Assembly (NCBI GenBank): GCA_002007465.1
Contig: LNAC01000777.1
Coordinates: forward strand, 274,568-338,567
DNA length: 64,000 nucleotides
Reading direction: 5' to 3'
Origin: Ailurus styani
Lineage: Eukaryota > Chordata > Mammalia > Carnivora > Ailuridae
In this document: positions 31,927 to 42,089 of the stretch, one piece after another
How the letters are laid out: the number at the start of each line of letters is the position of its first letter
How positions within the stretch are numbered: the first letter of the stretch is position 1
The notes under the pieces: generated by a model
What the model was told of the DNA's origin: nothing
Seen by the model: the letters and a program-made list of their open reading frames with translations, nothing else
The model's database searches: none
Made by a program: the position numbers and the translations under genes

Positions 31927-32814
31927 GTGAGAAAGGAGTCCATCAAAATCCTCGAGGAGAACACAGGCAGCAATCTCTTCGACCTCAACCACAGCAACTT
32001 CTTCCTAGGAACATCACCAAAGGCAAGGGAAGCAAGGGCAAAAATGAACTATTGGGACTTCATCAAGATTAAAAGCTTTTGCACAGCAAAGGAAACAGTC
32101 AACAAAACCAAAAGACAACTGACAGAATGGGAGAAGATATTTGCAAATGACATATCAGATAAAGGGCTAGTATCCAAAATCTATAAAGAGCTTCTCAAAC
32201 TCAACACCCATAAAACAAATAACCCAGTCAAGAAATGGGCAGAAGACATGAACAGACATTTCTCCAAAGAAGACATCCAAATGGCCAACAGACACATGAG
32301 AAAGTGCTCAACATCACTCGGCATCAGAGAAATACAAATTAAAACCACAGCGAGATACCACCTTACACCAGTCAGAATGGCTAAAATCAACAAGTCAGGA
32401 AATGACAGATGTTGGCGAGGTTGCGGAGAAAGGGGAACCCTCCTACACTGTTGGTGGGAATGCAAACTGGTGCAGCCACTCTGGAAAACAGTATGGAGAT
32501 TCCTCAAAAAGTTGAAAATGGAGCTACCCTACGACCCAGCAATCGCACTACTGGGTATTTATCCTAAAGACACAAAGGTAGTGATCCTCAGGGGCACGTG
32601 CACCCGAATGTTTATAGCAGCAATGTCCACAATAGCCAAACTATGGAAAGAACCTAGATGTCCATCAACAGATGAATGGATAAAGAAGATGTGGGATATA
32701 TATATAATGGAATACTATGCAGCTATCAAAAGAAACGAAATCTTGCCATTTGCACCGACATGGATGGAACTGGAGGGTATTATGCTGAGCGAAATAAGTC
32801 AATCAGAGAACTAG
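31927..32814 (+). pseudogene. L1 ORF2 C-terminal fragment (295 codons open)
   Basis: ORF2 of L1 encodes endonuclease and reverse transcriptase, but only the part after the reverse transcriptase is present. The frame includes the cysteine-rich segment [18 protein letters not shown] (about residues 158-175) and the conserved [12 protein letters not shown] near residue 243. The fragment has no native start; the first ATG is internal to ORF2. A 41-bp tandem duplication at 32770-32851 shifts the frame, so it ends SQSEN-stop. The copy at 58145-58516 instead ends SQSEKDNYHMISLI. The length of the open frame fits a recent insertion. It makes no active enzyme. Confidence 0.92.
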
Positions 32815-32851
32815 AGGGTATTATGCTGAGCGAAAGAAGTCAATCAGAGAA
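32770..32851 (+). repeat. 41-bp tandem duplication inside L1 ORF2
   Basis: Copy 1 (32770-32810) and copy 2 (32811-32851) differ at two bases. The unit contains GGGTATTATGCTGAGCGAAA. No other L1 in the window has it. Confidence 0.95.
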
Positions 32852-33146
32852 AGACGATTATCATATGATCTCTCTGATATGAGGAACTTGAGGGGCATGG
32901 TGGGAGGGGTCGTGGGGGGTAGGGAGGGAAAAATAATGAAACAAGATGGGATGGGGAAGGAGACAAACCATAAGAGACTCCTAATTTCACAAAACAAACT
33001 GAGAGTTACTGGGGAGTGGGAGGGTAGGAATAGGGTAGATGGGTTATGGACATTGGGGAGGGTTTGTGCTTTGGTGAATGCTGTGAAAGGTGTAAGCCTG
33101 ATGATTCATAGACCTGTACCCCTGGAGCAAATAATAAAAAAAATTT

Positions 33147-33158
33147 TTTTAATTAAAA

Positions 33159-33197
<39 letters not shown>

Positions 33198-33224
33198 AAT
33201 CTTTATAAAAATAAAATAAAAAAT
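33147..33224 (+). repeat. L1 tail of (AAAT)n with SINE-like end
   Basis: About 12 AAAT units end in AAAATCTTTATAAAA (33196-33210), the same block that ends CAN-SINEs, for example at 26524-26541. The other L1 copies here lack it. Confidence 0.85.
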
Positions 33225-34940
33225 AAAATTGTTAACATTTATTGTAGTAGTGCAATATGAATTTTAACATAGCTATATGAATTTTTCATTAAAATGTTCA
33301 ACCATTTCCTACTGAAGCACGTGCAAAGTTAAAAAAATCCTTTCTTTTAAAGTAACCTATAATGAATTAATCCAAAGTAATTGTGGCACTTTAGATGAGA
33401 CATTTACTCCACTGCATATTTTAAGTAGCTAAGGGGTAGCTTGATCAATCGGTTACTGGAAAGAATTTAAAAAGCACAGCTTTCTTTAAGGAGTTAGTCG
33501 TTTGGATCATCAGGGAACATTGAGGTCTCACAATCATTGTGCAATCCCAAAAAAAGCATCATCACTCATTCCAATCCAATGCCTCTGCTGGCATGGGAAG
33601 GGGCTCCAAAGTGGAAGGAATCAAAGTATGCCTTAATTTTCTCCAGATCAATTCCATGATGTAAGGTTCTGTTAGCAGTTGAGGATCATGCATTCTTTGA
33701 GTTCCTGATAGAATTTCTTCTCCTCTCATGAACATATTGTAAGAATGGACTGTTCAGGATTTCTTGGGTCAGGTATGGTATAGAAAGGTCTTATAGCCAA
33801 TGGATATTTATCAAGAATATAAAAGTCTGTATCATAATTTTCCTTTGCCAAACAAACCAACAATTTTTCATTGGGTGTACTCAGATCTGCTTCATCTCGC
33901 ATTTCGATTCCAGCTTCCCTAAGCATAGCCAATACTTCACAATACTCGAGTTTTAAAGTTGGCTCCAAAAATTTGAATGGCTCACATGGGAATTGTTTAT
34001 TCACTGTCTGAATTTCAGTTTGAAACCTTTTTTGGAGTCCTTTGAATGTTTGTATTAAGGTGTCAACAATTACCACAATGTCATGGTAATGGTAATTAAA
34101 GCCATTTCAATGTCCAAACCAACAAATTCAGGTAGATGTCTGTGGGTATTCAAGTCTTCAGCTCTGGATGCTAGTCCAATAATAGAAAACCTTCCCAAAA
34201 TCAGCACAAATACACATTTGCTTGTACAGCTGTGGGGACTGGGCCAGGTACACAATATTTTAAAAATATGACACAGTAAATACATTGGCTCCTCATTCAC
34301 TGGCAACTGAGATAATTTTAGGAGTTTGGATCTCCACAAAACCTTTGTTAATTAAAATTTCTCGGAAAAGATGGCAGATGCCAGATTGGAGACGGAAGAC
34401 TGCCTGACTAGTTGATGTCCTAAGATCAAGGAGTCTGTTGTCTAATCCTGTATCCTGATTAACAATAGCTCCTCCTTCCTCTTCTCCTTCCACCTCAGGC
34501 CCAATGGCATCATCCAGCTGCAGGGGCAGGTGGGGTTCAGTCAAACTGATCACATAAATCTTTTGAACATGTAACTCTACATCTTGCTGTGTATAGCTTC
34601 CAATTTTCTGATTCACTTTTCTCACTACATCTTCTACATCTATGATGCTCTCTTTGTTAATGTTGGCAGCAAATTTAACCATCTGCTTGCTTGCGTGGTC
34701 TCCCACCCCCACGAGCACCTGGACATTAAACTGTTGCTGACATAAGACTACAAAACACTGCTTCCCTTTAGCTCTACTTGTATGAACAGTTGCTTGCATC
34801 TAAACAAGTTCTTCAGCTTTGTGTACTGTTAAGTCACTAACCCAAACCAAAACTCGATCTGGTTTTTCTTGTGATTGTATCATTGAAGATACTCCACATC
34901 TTTATTTGTTAGGTTATTAGCATGATTAGATTAGATGATT

Positions 34941-34961
34941 GGAAGATTAGCATAATCTTCC
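34941..34961. repeat. Perfect 9-bp inverted repeat in the pseudogene
   Basis: GGAAGATTA and TAATCTTCC face each other across GCA. One arm is original DARS1 sequence (GAAGATTATGCTAA on minus); the other lies in about 40 extra bases absent from the parent gene as I know it. Confidence 0.8.
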
Positions 34962-35100
34962 ACCGCACCCATGATGTCCCATGGCTTCTCCTGACTCTTA
35001 TGACTTGTGCTGGTGTTGGCCATTGGGACAATGGTACTGGGGAGCCATCACCACCCTCCCTCATAGGCTTCCATGGGGCAGGCCCCAAGAAAGAATTCTT

Positions 35101-36200
35101 AATTCCATTCCCACTGCTATCTAGACTTGTGCCTCCTGCGGTAAATGACACCAGTTTTCACCCAATGGCTGAAGCCAAACATCAGAGTCTATATTAGCTA
35201 GGATCAATCACCCCAGCCAGCACGGTACCTACTTTCTTTTCCTGTTGAATCAGAGACATAAGAAGCTTACAGTGGCTGGGTGGCAGTTTTAACTTCCAGT
35301 TCAGTGGGATCATTGTTGTGTGTCCTAGTGGAAGCATTTCTCCCACTGTAATTAAAGTCTCTAGGTCAGCAGAACAGAAGGTCAAAGACACAGGAAGCAA
35401 AAATTTTGCTGGTGAATCACTAGATGTAATAGTGAACCATGACACTCCAATTTCTACCCCTTTAATTTCTAGATCCATGAATCCTGGCTGTGGGCAAAAT
35501 AGCACCATATATTGCACACTTATTCAGAGCATATATAACTAGAATTCTGGAAAACCTGGCCCCAGCCCTTCAAGGTACTGCTACCCAGCTAGCATGGTAA
35601 CTGAGTCTTCAAAGGGCCATTTTACATTTCTAGTAAGCCAGCTGCTTCAGGTTTTTGGAGAACATGTTGAGGCCAATGGATTTCATGAGGACTGGCCTAC
35701 AGCCACTCTTCATTTGCTGTGAAGAGAATTCTTTGATGAGAAGCAATAGTATGTGGAATACCATGACTATAGATAAGATATTTGGACAGATGTATTTCAT
35801 GCAAGGAAGGCAAATCTATATCAGAGTGAGTATTTATTCCAATAAATTCTGCCCCTTACATGAAAGAAGCAGTCTAATGTAATTAACCTAACAGCAGGCA
35901 GTTAGCAGATTATCCCAGGTAATCGTGCCATACCAGGGACTCAATGTTAGTCTCTGTTGCTGGAAGACTGGGTGCTCAGCAGTGGCCATACCCAGATCAG
36001 CCTTGATGAGTACAAGTCCATGTTGCTGAGGCCATGCATAGCTTTCATCCCTGCCCCCATGGCCACTTTGTTCATGAGTCCATTGTGCAATAACAGAGTG
36101 ACTGGGAAAAGTGATTTGACAGCTTGGTGGTGATGAGTTCCAGCTAAACCCATTGTAAATGGGCAGAGAAGACCACTGTGCATTGAGGGAAATACTGCCT
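35101..36200 (-). pseudogene. pol: Decayed ERV-L-type pol segment (integrase core, then dUTPase)
   Basis: On the minus strand, about 35880-35540 resembles a retroviral integrase core: it shows SHGIPHTIAS, FTANEEW, IHW and PEAAGL. The SDQ-type catalytic aspartate is replaced by His (ASHQ) and a stop interrupts the frame. Downstream, 35517-35194 contains VGEMLPLGHTTMIPLNWKL and AGVIDPS, dUTPase-like motifs. Integrase followed by dUTPase is characteristic of ERV-L (class III) elements. Integrase would join viral DNA to the host; dUTPase would hydrolyse dUTP. Multiple stops and shifts make it inactive. The DARS1 retrocopy lies directly next to it. The upstream limit near 36200 is a guess. Confidence 0.72.
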
Positions 36201-37418
36201 CCTCCTCAGAGAAAGAAGGGCTCTTGTGAAGTCATTCCCTATTTCTTCATGTGGAAAGGAGACAGATGAACCAAGGAACATACTTTCATGTTGATTGCTC
36301 TTGGGTGTCCGTTCTCAATTAAAAGCACTTTCAAATTGTACATGTTATTTTTGCCCCTCCCAAGATTTGATGAACCCAAGATTTTGATGAACCCTCTACC
36401 CTTTCCTCAAGCTTTGTGAAAAATACAAACTTTCCCAGAGTCCCACAGTTTCTTTTCAGAATTACTATTCCAGATGTTTTTGGAATGCAACAATTTTATT
36501 AGAATTCAATAATAGAAATCTTTGGGATCAGAGAAGTAAAAATGAATTTTATTTGGGAAACTTAGAGCTTGACAAACTTGAAGACATTTAAAGGAGAGGG
36601 CAACCTTCCCCTCCACCAAAAACAAACAAACAAACAAACAAACAAAAAAACCCAAAACAACAGTGATGGCTGAGGATATAACATGGATGATTGGAGAGTT
36701 ATAGTCCAAGAGGAAACAACATTTACAACACTTGAGGGAATCCTTGGATAGAAATGTAATGCCCTAAAATAAGGAAAATGTTCATATAGTGAGATGAAAT
36801 ATCAACTGATATTTAAAATGTGATTCATCAGGATGGATCCTGGCATCAGCTATCATTGTATAGACATCTGGAAAGTCAGAATTCTGTGCGGGATGACATT
36901 TTTGAGGGGTTGGAATATAAGGATTAGGATTATGACAGGCATTTGGGACTCTCTCTTTTAGCTACACCATTTACTCTTTTTGAATGATGGCAGTGAAGAC
37001 AGTAATTACTATCTCAGTGTGTAACTAAAAATTTAAAAAGTCAAATTTGGATTAAGTATGCAATGCAAAAAAATGTCATCTTCATCACATGACATAAGTA
37101 TAGAACTGACTTACTTTAGCATCCTGTGAGAATCCTCTGGAGCTTTTGGTTCCCTGTGCTGAACAATCTGAATATGATGTTTGGGGCAGTTAGGAGAAAG
37201 AGACAGATGGGAAAGCATTCCTGCTGTGGCAGAGCTGGCTAGCTTTCTACCTATGACTCATGCTTCCCATGCCATAGTGGAGAGTAGTTGCTGAGAAGCA
37301 CTGCAAGGCACAGAGTGCACTTCCCAACTGCCCTTCCTTCCAGGTGGGTCTCTGTGATTGGCTTTGGTCAGTTACTTTAACCAAAGCCCTTTATTAATCT
37401 AGTGTGATTCATAATATG
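36201..37418. other. Unique-looking DNA, nothing recognised
   Basis: Only a short (CAAA)n tract at 36620-36650 stands out. No gene is recognised. Confidence 0.4.
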
Positions 37419-37774
37419 TTACAAACTGAACCATATCCCTCCAAATGTTGAAGTCCTAATACCCAGCACCTCAGAATGTAACTGTATTTAAAGGTAAGTC
37501 TTTTGAGAGGTAATTAAGGTTAAATGGGGGTGAGAGGGTAGGCTTTAACCCAAAATGACTGCTGTCCCTATAAAAGGGATAAAGTAGGACACAGACACAC
37601 AAAGAAAAGACCATGTGAAGGTACAGGGAGAAGATGGCTGCCTCAGAAGAAACCAACCCTGCCCAAACCTTGATCTTGAACCTCCAGCCTCCAGAGCTAT
37701 GAGAAAAAAACTATTGTTGTTTAAGCCACCCAGCCTGTGGCACTTAGTTATGACAGCCCTAGAAGACCAATACA
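37419..37774 (+). mobile_element. MaLR LTR (MLT1-like), plus strand
   Basis: GTTGAAGTCCTAATACCCAG, GGACACAGACACACAAAG, ACCAACCCTGCCCAAACCTT and GCCACCCAGCCTGTGGC occur in MaLR order, ending AGACCAATACA. It is related to 10732-11102. Confidence 0.82.
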
Positions 37775-38599
37775 GAGGGGATGTGTTTTCTCTGATTTCT
37801 TTCTATCTTTACTGTGTGGGATGCACAGTAAACAACCATTGTTGAGGGTGGTGGGCTCTCTATTAGTCTGGTCTCCAAATACCTCTGTGGGTTGGAACCT
37901 GCCATGGGTGACAAGCAGTAATATCCATTTGAGATTTTAAGTAAATGAGAAATAAACTAGTATTATATGAAGCCATGGAGATTTTGATATTTATTTATTA
38001 CAACAGCTAGAATTACCATTCCAAATGGAGAAACCATCATAGTGGATGAAGGGAGACAGACAGATGGTCATATCTAGAAAAAGAGCAGAAGCAATATCAA
38101 TGTGCAGGTATTGTTCTCTTTAGCCAAAGAGCACTCTGGGGTAGCCTGGAAAAGGTGATGTAAGGTAACCCAAATACCTCATTAATTACCATATGATCCT
38201 AGTGGTGGGAGGAAGCTATACCAAAGCCACATAGTGCCACAAGAAGGATACATGATCTGGGACTAGAAAACTTGTGTGAATGATTCTCACTCAGAAAAAC
38301 GATGGGTCCCATTCTCATAAACAACAGCTGTTGTAGAAAATACAGAAATTTCATATTTATGTTGGCTTCCACTGTTTGGACTTTTCATGTTAAATGTATT
38401 GTGTGTAATGTTTTCTGAATAAGTTACTTAATAAGTCACCAAAGCACCAAGTAATTAAGAGGTGGGTGGTCTATGTTGACAAGTAAACAATATAATTTAT
38501 CTGTGGTCCTTTTAATTCCTGCTGTTAGAATGAGTTCCAAGTTCATAAGTTCATTCAGAGCTAAAACTGAAAACTGTTCTTGGTTGTAAATGAGTTAAC
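37775..38599. other. Unique-looking DNA, nothing recognised
   Basis: No repeat landmark or credible coding frame. Confidence 0.4.
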
Positions 38600-39035
38600 G
38601 GTCTGTCATCTAAACCTGGGATCACACTGGCATAGAGTGGCAGGCTGGGATGGGAGCCCAAGTCTGTAGCCAACAGCAGGCACTGAACTGTCCCTCTGCC
38701 TCTCTAGGACTGATTAGGTGTGGCCACACGACTTAGGCTGGCCAGTGAAATCTGAGCAGATGTGCTCCGACTGGGGACGCTGAGTGGAAGCATTTAGGGG
38801 CCCATGCCTGTTCATCTTGCTCTCTCTCCCCCTGGTAATGAGATGATAAAGCACATGTGGGACTAAGTGAAACAACCTAGAATACGGAGTTGCCCCCAGG
38901 GAGGCTGTTGTCTGAGGACATGCCCTACCTAGCCTGCAGTGGACTTTGTAAGAGCTCACCTTTCGTTTAGTTAGTCGCAGAGGTTTTGAGGTTCCTACGT
39001 AACTGCCTAACCTTGCCCATCCTGACTGAAGCTCA
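38600..39035 (+). mobile_element. Possible old LTR-like repeat
   Basis: ACTTAGGCTGGCCAGTGAAA and the end GAGGTTTTGAGGTT ... CATCCTGACTGAAG resemble the 3' part of old MaLR/ERVL LTRs. The family is not resolved. Confidence 0.35.
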
Positions 39036-39384
39036 AGAAGCCCTGTAAAATGTCTGTCAAGGCTTATGGGACAGAGGCTGCTACTTGTTCCTCAGTATCT
39101 TTTCCTCTTCTCAGATTATTAGAGAATTTTTAGCTGGGCATACATGTGCATTAAACAGAAGTAACATTTCTTGACTTTCCTTATAGCTAGGATGTGACCG
39201 AGTAACTGAGTCCTGGCTGTGGTGGTCTGCTGTGGTGTCTTAGATAACTAAGATAACTAAGATAACTAAGGTTTCTATCTTTCTTCTTCTTCATTGTTTT
39301 ATTGAGTAAAATCAAACTGATAAGGAGAAACTAGGCTGTCCCCGTTTGCACTCTGTTTGTGTTAGAATAGAAAGGAACTCTAAC

Positions 39385-39782
39385 TTCCAAGATTAGATTA
39401 TAAAAAGACCGTGTCTTCCATCCTGGGTGCTCTCTTTTGTTCTCTCACTTAAAACTTGCTGCCATATTGTGAGCTGCTATCTGGAGAGGTCAATGTGGGA
39501 AGGAACTGGGGGCCTACGTCCAACAACCCACAAGAAACTGAGTCCTGCCACAACCATGTGAGCGATCTGGGAAGAGGGTTCTCCCCCAGTCAAAACTTTA
39601 GATGAGACTACAGTCCCTGCTGACAGCTTAACTTCATGAGAAGACTTAAGCAAGAGACACCCAGTGAAGCCATATCTAGATTCCTAGATCATAGAAACCA
39701 TGAAATAATAAATGTTTGTTTTTTTAAACCACAACATTTTGGTGACAATTTATTAATGCAACAACAGATAACTAATACACTG
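39385..39782 (+). mobile_element. Diverged MaLR LTR (MLT1-like), plus strand
   Basis: GTCTTCCATCCTGGGTGCTC, GAAACCATGAAATAATAAAT and the end CAGATAACTAATACA follow the MLT1 order. Confidence 0.65.
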
Positions 39783-40216
39783 GGTAAAAGGATATGCATG
39801 GAAGTTGCATGTGCAGCCTCCAAATTTATGTCATTAAAGGGAGGGGACATGCCTCCTTTTCCCCTTACCTGTTTGCCTAATGGCTAGAATGTTACTGTGG
39901 AATGTCCCCGGACCATGTACATAACAGGTATACCTGAACCATGACAGAGCAGTAAGGCAGGAGCTTGGACTCTTGACAATTTCTTGAAGATGAATAGTTA
40001 TACAAGATCATACTTTTACATAAGAGAGAAATAAGCAACCTTCTTTCTCATTGAAACCATTGCAATTTGGGGTCTCTTGTAGAAAGCTGAGCCTTTATCA
40101 TAACTAAAATGTTTACTTGAATTCTGTAAAATGGGAAAGTTCAAGGAAGCAAAATGTTTCAGGACTAAACTTGTTTATAGAAGCTGGGAACAGTCATATT
40201 ATTACAAGTTTATTAA
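39783..40216. other. Unique-looking DNA, nothing recognised
   Basis: Short unique stretch between a MaLR LTR and an L1 insertion; no gene. Confidence 0.4.
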
Positions 40217-40231
40217 GAAACTTGAAGTCAG

Positions 40232-40820
40232 TATGACCCAGCAATTGCGCTACTAGGTATTTGTCCCAAAAATATAGATGTAGTGAAATGAAGGGGTACA
40301 TGTACCCCAGTGTTCATAGCAGCAATGTCCACAATAGCCAAACTGTGGGAGGAGCTGAGATGCCCTTCAACAGATGAATGGATAAAGAAGATGTGGCTTG
40401 TATATACAATGGAATATTACTCACCAATCAGAAAGGATGAATATCCAACTTTTGCATTAACATGGATGGAACCAGAGGGGATTATGCTAAATGAAATAAA
40501 TCAGGCTGAAAAAGCAATTATCATATGGTTTCATTCATATGTGGAACATACGGGGACCACAGGGAAAGGGATGGAAAACTGAAGGGGAGGAAATCAGAGA
40601 GGGAGACAAAACGTGAGAGATTCTGGACTCTGGGAAACAAACTGAGGGTTTCAGAGGGGAGAAGGTCAGAGGATGGTGTAGCTGGGTGACAGGTATTAAG
40701 GAGAGCATGTGTTGTGATGAGCACTGGGTGTTATATGCAACTAATGAATTATTGAACCCTACATCAAAAACTAATGATGTATTTCCTATATGGTGCCTAA
40801 ATGAACATAATAAAGAAAAG
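40232..40820 (+). mobile_element. L1 3' end insertion, plus strand
   Basis: ORF2-end sequence (90-codon open piece at 40310-40582) is followed by 3' UTR and CATAATAAAGAAAAG. Perfect GAAACTTGAAGTCAG duplications at 40217-40231 and 40821-40835. Confidence 0.95.
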
Positions 40821-41096
40821 GAAACTTGAAGTCAGATATAAAGCAGCCATTTTCTTTTTTCAAAATTATAGATTATAGAAACTGGTCTCAAAAATGAAGC
40901 AAAGGCTAGATGTAGTAATGTCAGCAAGAGGAAGCTGGGAATGGAATTGACCATTTTGATCAATTGATTACTAAGAGGAAGAGTTCAGGCAGCTTGGCAG
41001 GCAGGCCAATGTTTTGTGTTCTTATTTACAAGAATTCTTTTTCTTTTTCCTTGAGTGGGGGAGTGGCAGAGAGATAGGGAGAAGGAGAGAAATAAT

Positions 41097-41283
41097 CTTT
41101 TTTTTAATATTTTTAAAATTTATTGGCTAGAGAGAGACCACAAGTAGGCAGAGCGGCAGGCAGAGTTAGAGGGAGAAGAAGGCTCAGCGCTAAGTAGAAC
41201 ACCCAATGTGGGGCTTGATCCCTGGGATCCCTGACCTGAGTTGAAGGCACATGCTTAACCGACTGAGCTACCCATGCATCCCA
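41097..41283 (-). mobile_element. CAN-SINE, minus strand
   Basis: Poly-T, a GA-rich block with CAAGTAGGCAGAGCGGCAGG, and the reversed head ACTGAGCTACCCATGCATCC. Moderately diverged. Confidence 0.92.
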
Positions 41284-41298
41284 GAATCATTTGTTTTA

Positions 41299-41466
41299 AG
41301 ATTTATTTATTTTACAGAGTGGGGGTTATTTACAGAGTGCTAATCTTAAGTAAGGTCCATGACCAGTGTGGAAACTGACATGGGCTCGATCTCACAACGC
41401 TGAGATCATGACCTGAGCTGAAATCAAGAGTTGGATGCTTAAGCAACTGAGTCACCCAGGTGCCCC
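41299..41466 (-). mobile_element. Older CAN-SINE, minus strand
   Basis: AAGATTTATTTATTTTACAG and the reversed head ACTGAGTCACCCAGGTGCCC. The GA-rich middle is reduced. Confidence 0.9.
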
Positions 41467-42089
41467 TACGAGAAATTTTTTGTACATCAGGTAAGTAGCT
41501 TTTTTCATTTAAAAGTGCTCACATGGGATTATGTTTATACTAAAAAGTAGGAAAGTGTCCTTTTTAATGTCATAAATGTGTGGCTACATATGAGTTGCTG
41601 CAATCCACAGTGGCAATGTAGATTCCTCTGGAATGTCTCAGTAAAAGGTCAGCTCTCCCCTGGCTGAAAAAAGAACTGAGTTTTCATTCACTGAAAAGAG
41701 TTATGGGCTGCATAAAGAGGTGGCGTCTTAACTGTAACTGGGGCTATTTGCTTTTCTAATCCTCAAATTTAATGCTCTAAGTTGTACAAATAGCTAAAAT
41801 AGGACAGATGTAAAAAACATCATTGTCATGGTCCAGACTCAAGCCTGTCCAGTTTGGGACTGAACCAGAGCTCTGCCAAAAAGTGTCTTGTGTCCTGTTT
41901 TCATTTCTGATTTTATTCCTGACCGTGCATGATGAATATGAAAGCAGACTAAATACAAATATCTGAAAAAAAAATCAACCCATCAGACACAAATAAAGAT
42001 TTTAATAAAGGAAACGATCTGTCTTTTCTTGGATTGAAAGATAGTACTATAAAGGTTTTTTTCCCTAAATTATTTTATTTTATTCAATA
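41467..42089. other. Unique-looking DNA, nothing recognised
   Basis: No assigned repeat or gene. Confidence 0.4.

Larger units (their letters stand above)
31830..33224 (+). mobile_element. Young 5'-truncated L1 inserted in the DARS1 pseudogene 3' UTR
   Basis: Perfect duplications AAAATTGTTAACATTT lie at 31814-31829 and 33225-33240. The L1 holds the last part of ORF2, a 3' UTR (GGGGTAGGGAGGGAAAAAT, GGTTTGTGCTTTGGTGAATG) and an unusually long (AAAT)n tail ending in a SINE-like block. The pseudogene sequence is continuous once the L1 and one duplication copy are removed, so the L1 is younger. Confidence 0.96.
31791..35084 (-). pseudogene. DARS1: Processed pseudogene of cytoplasmic aspartyl-tRNA synthetase, split by an L1
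   Basis: The parent enzyme is a class IIb synthetase that charges tRNA-Asp in the cytosol. All coding parts appear without introns on the minus strand: a 5' UTR piece (35084-35024), ATG at 35023-35021, the OB-fold region with [12 protein letters not shown] (34799-34293), motif 2 with [10 protein letters not shown] (about 34200-34150), the catalytic domain (34076-33726) and the C-terminus, with the parental stop at 33488-33486. A 3' UTR follows, with AATAAA (33242-33237) and poly-A (31800-31791). The flanking duplication is 31775-31790 / 35085-35100, 14 of 16 matching. Stops, frameshifts, a TGA at the motif 3 arginine (33566-33568) and a local rearrangement (34905-34961) make it non-functional. 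The parent protein is about 500 residues. Confidence 0.95.

Noticed and set aside
31927..32814. 295-codon frame as a possible host gene
   Set aside because: It is the C-terminal part of L1 ORF2 within a 5'-truncated insertion with target-site duplications.
33486..35023. A working aspartyl-tRNA synthetase gene
   Set aside because: No introns, several stops and frameshifts, poly-A tail and flanking duplication: a processed pseudogene.
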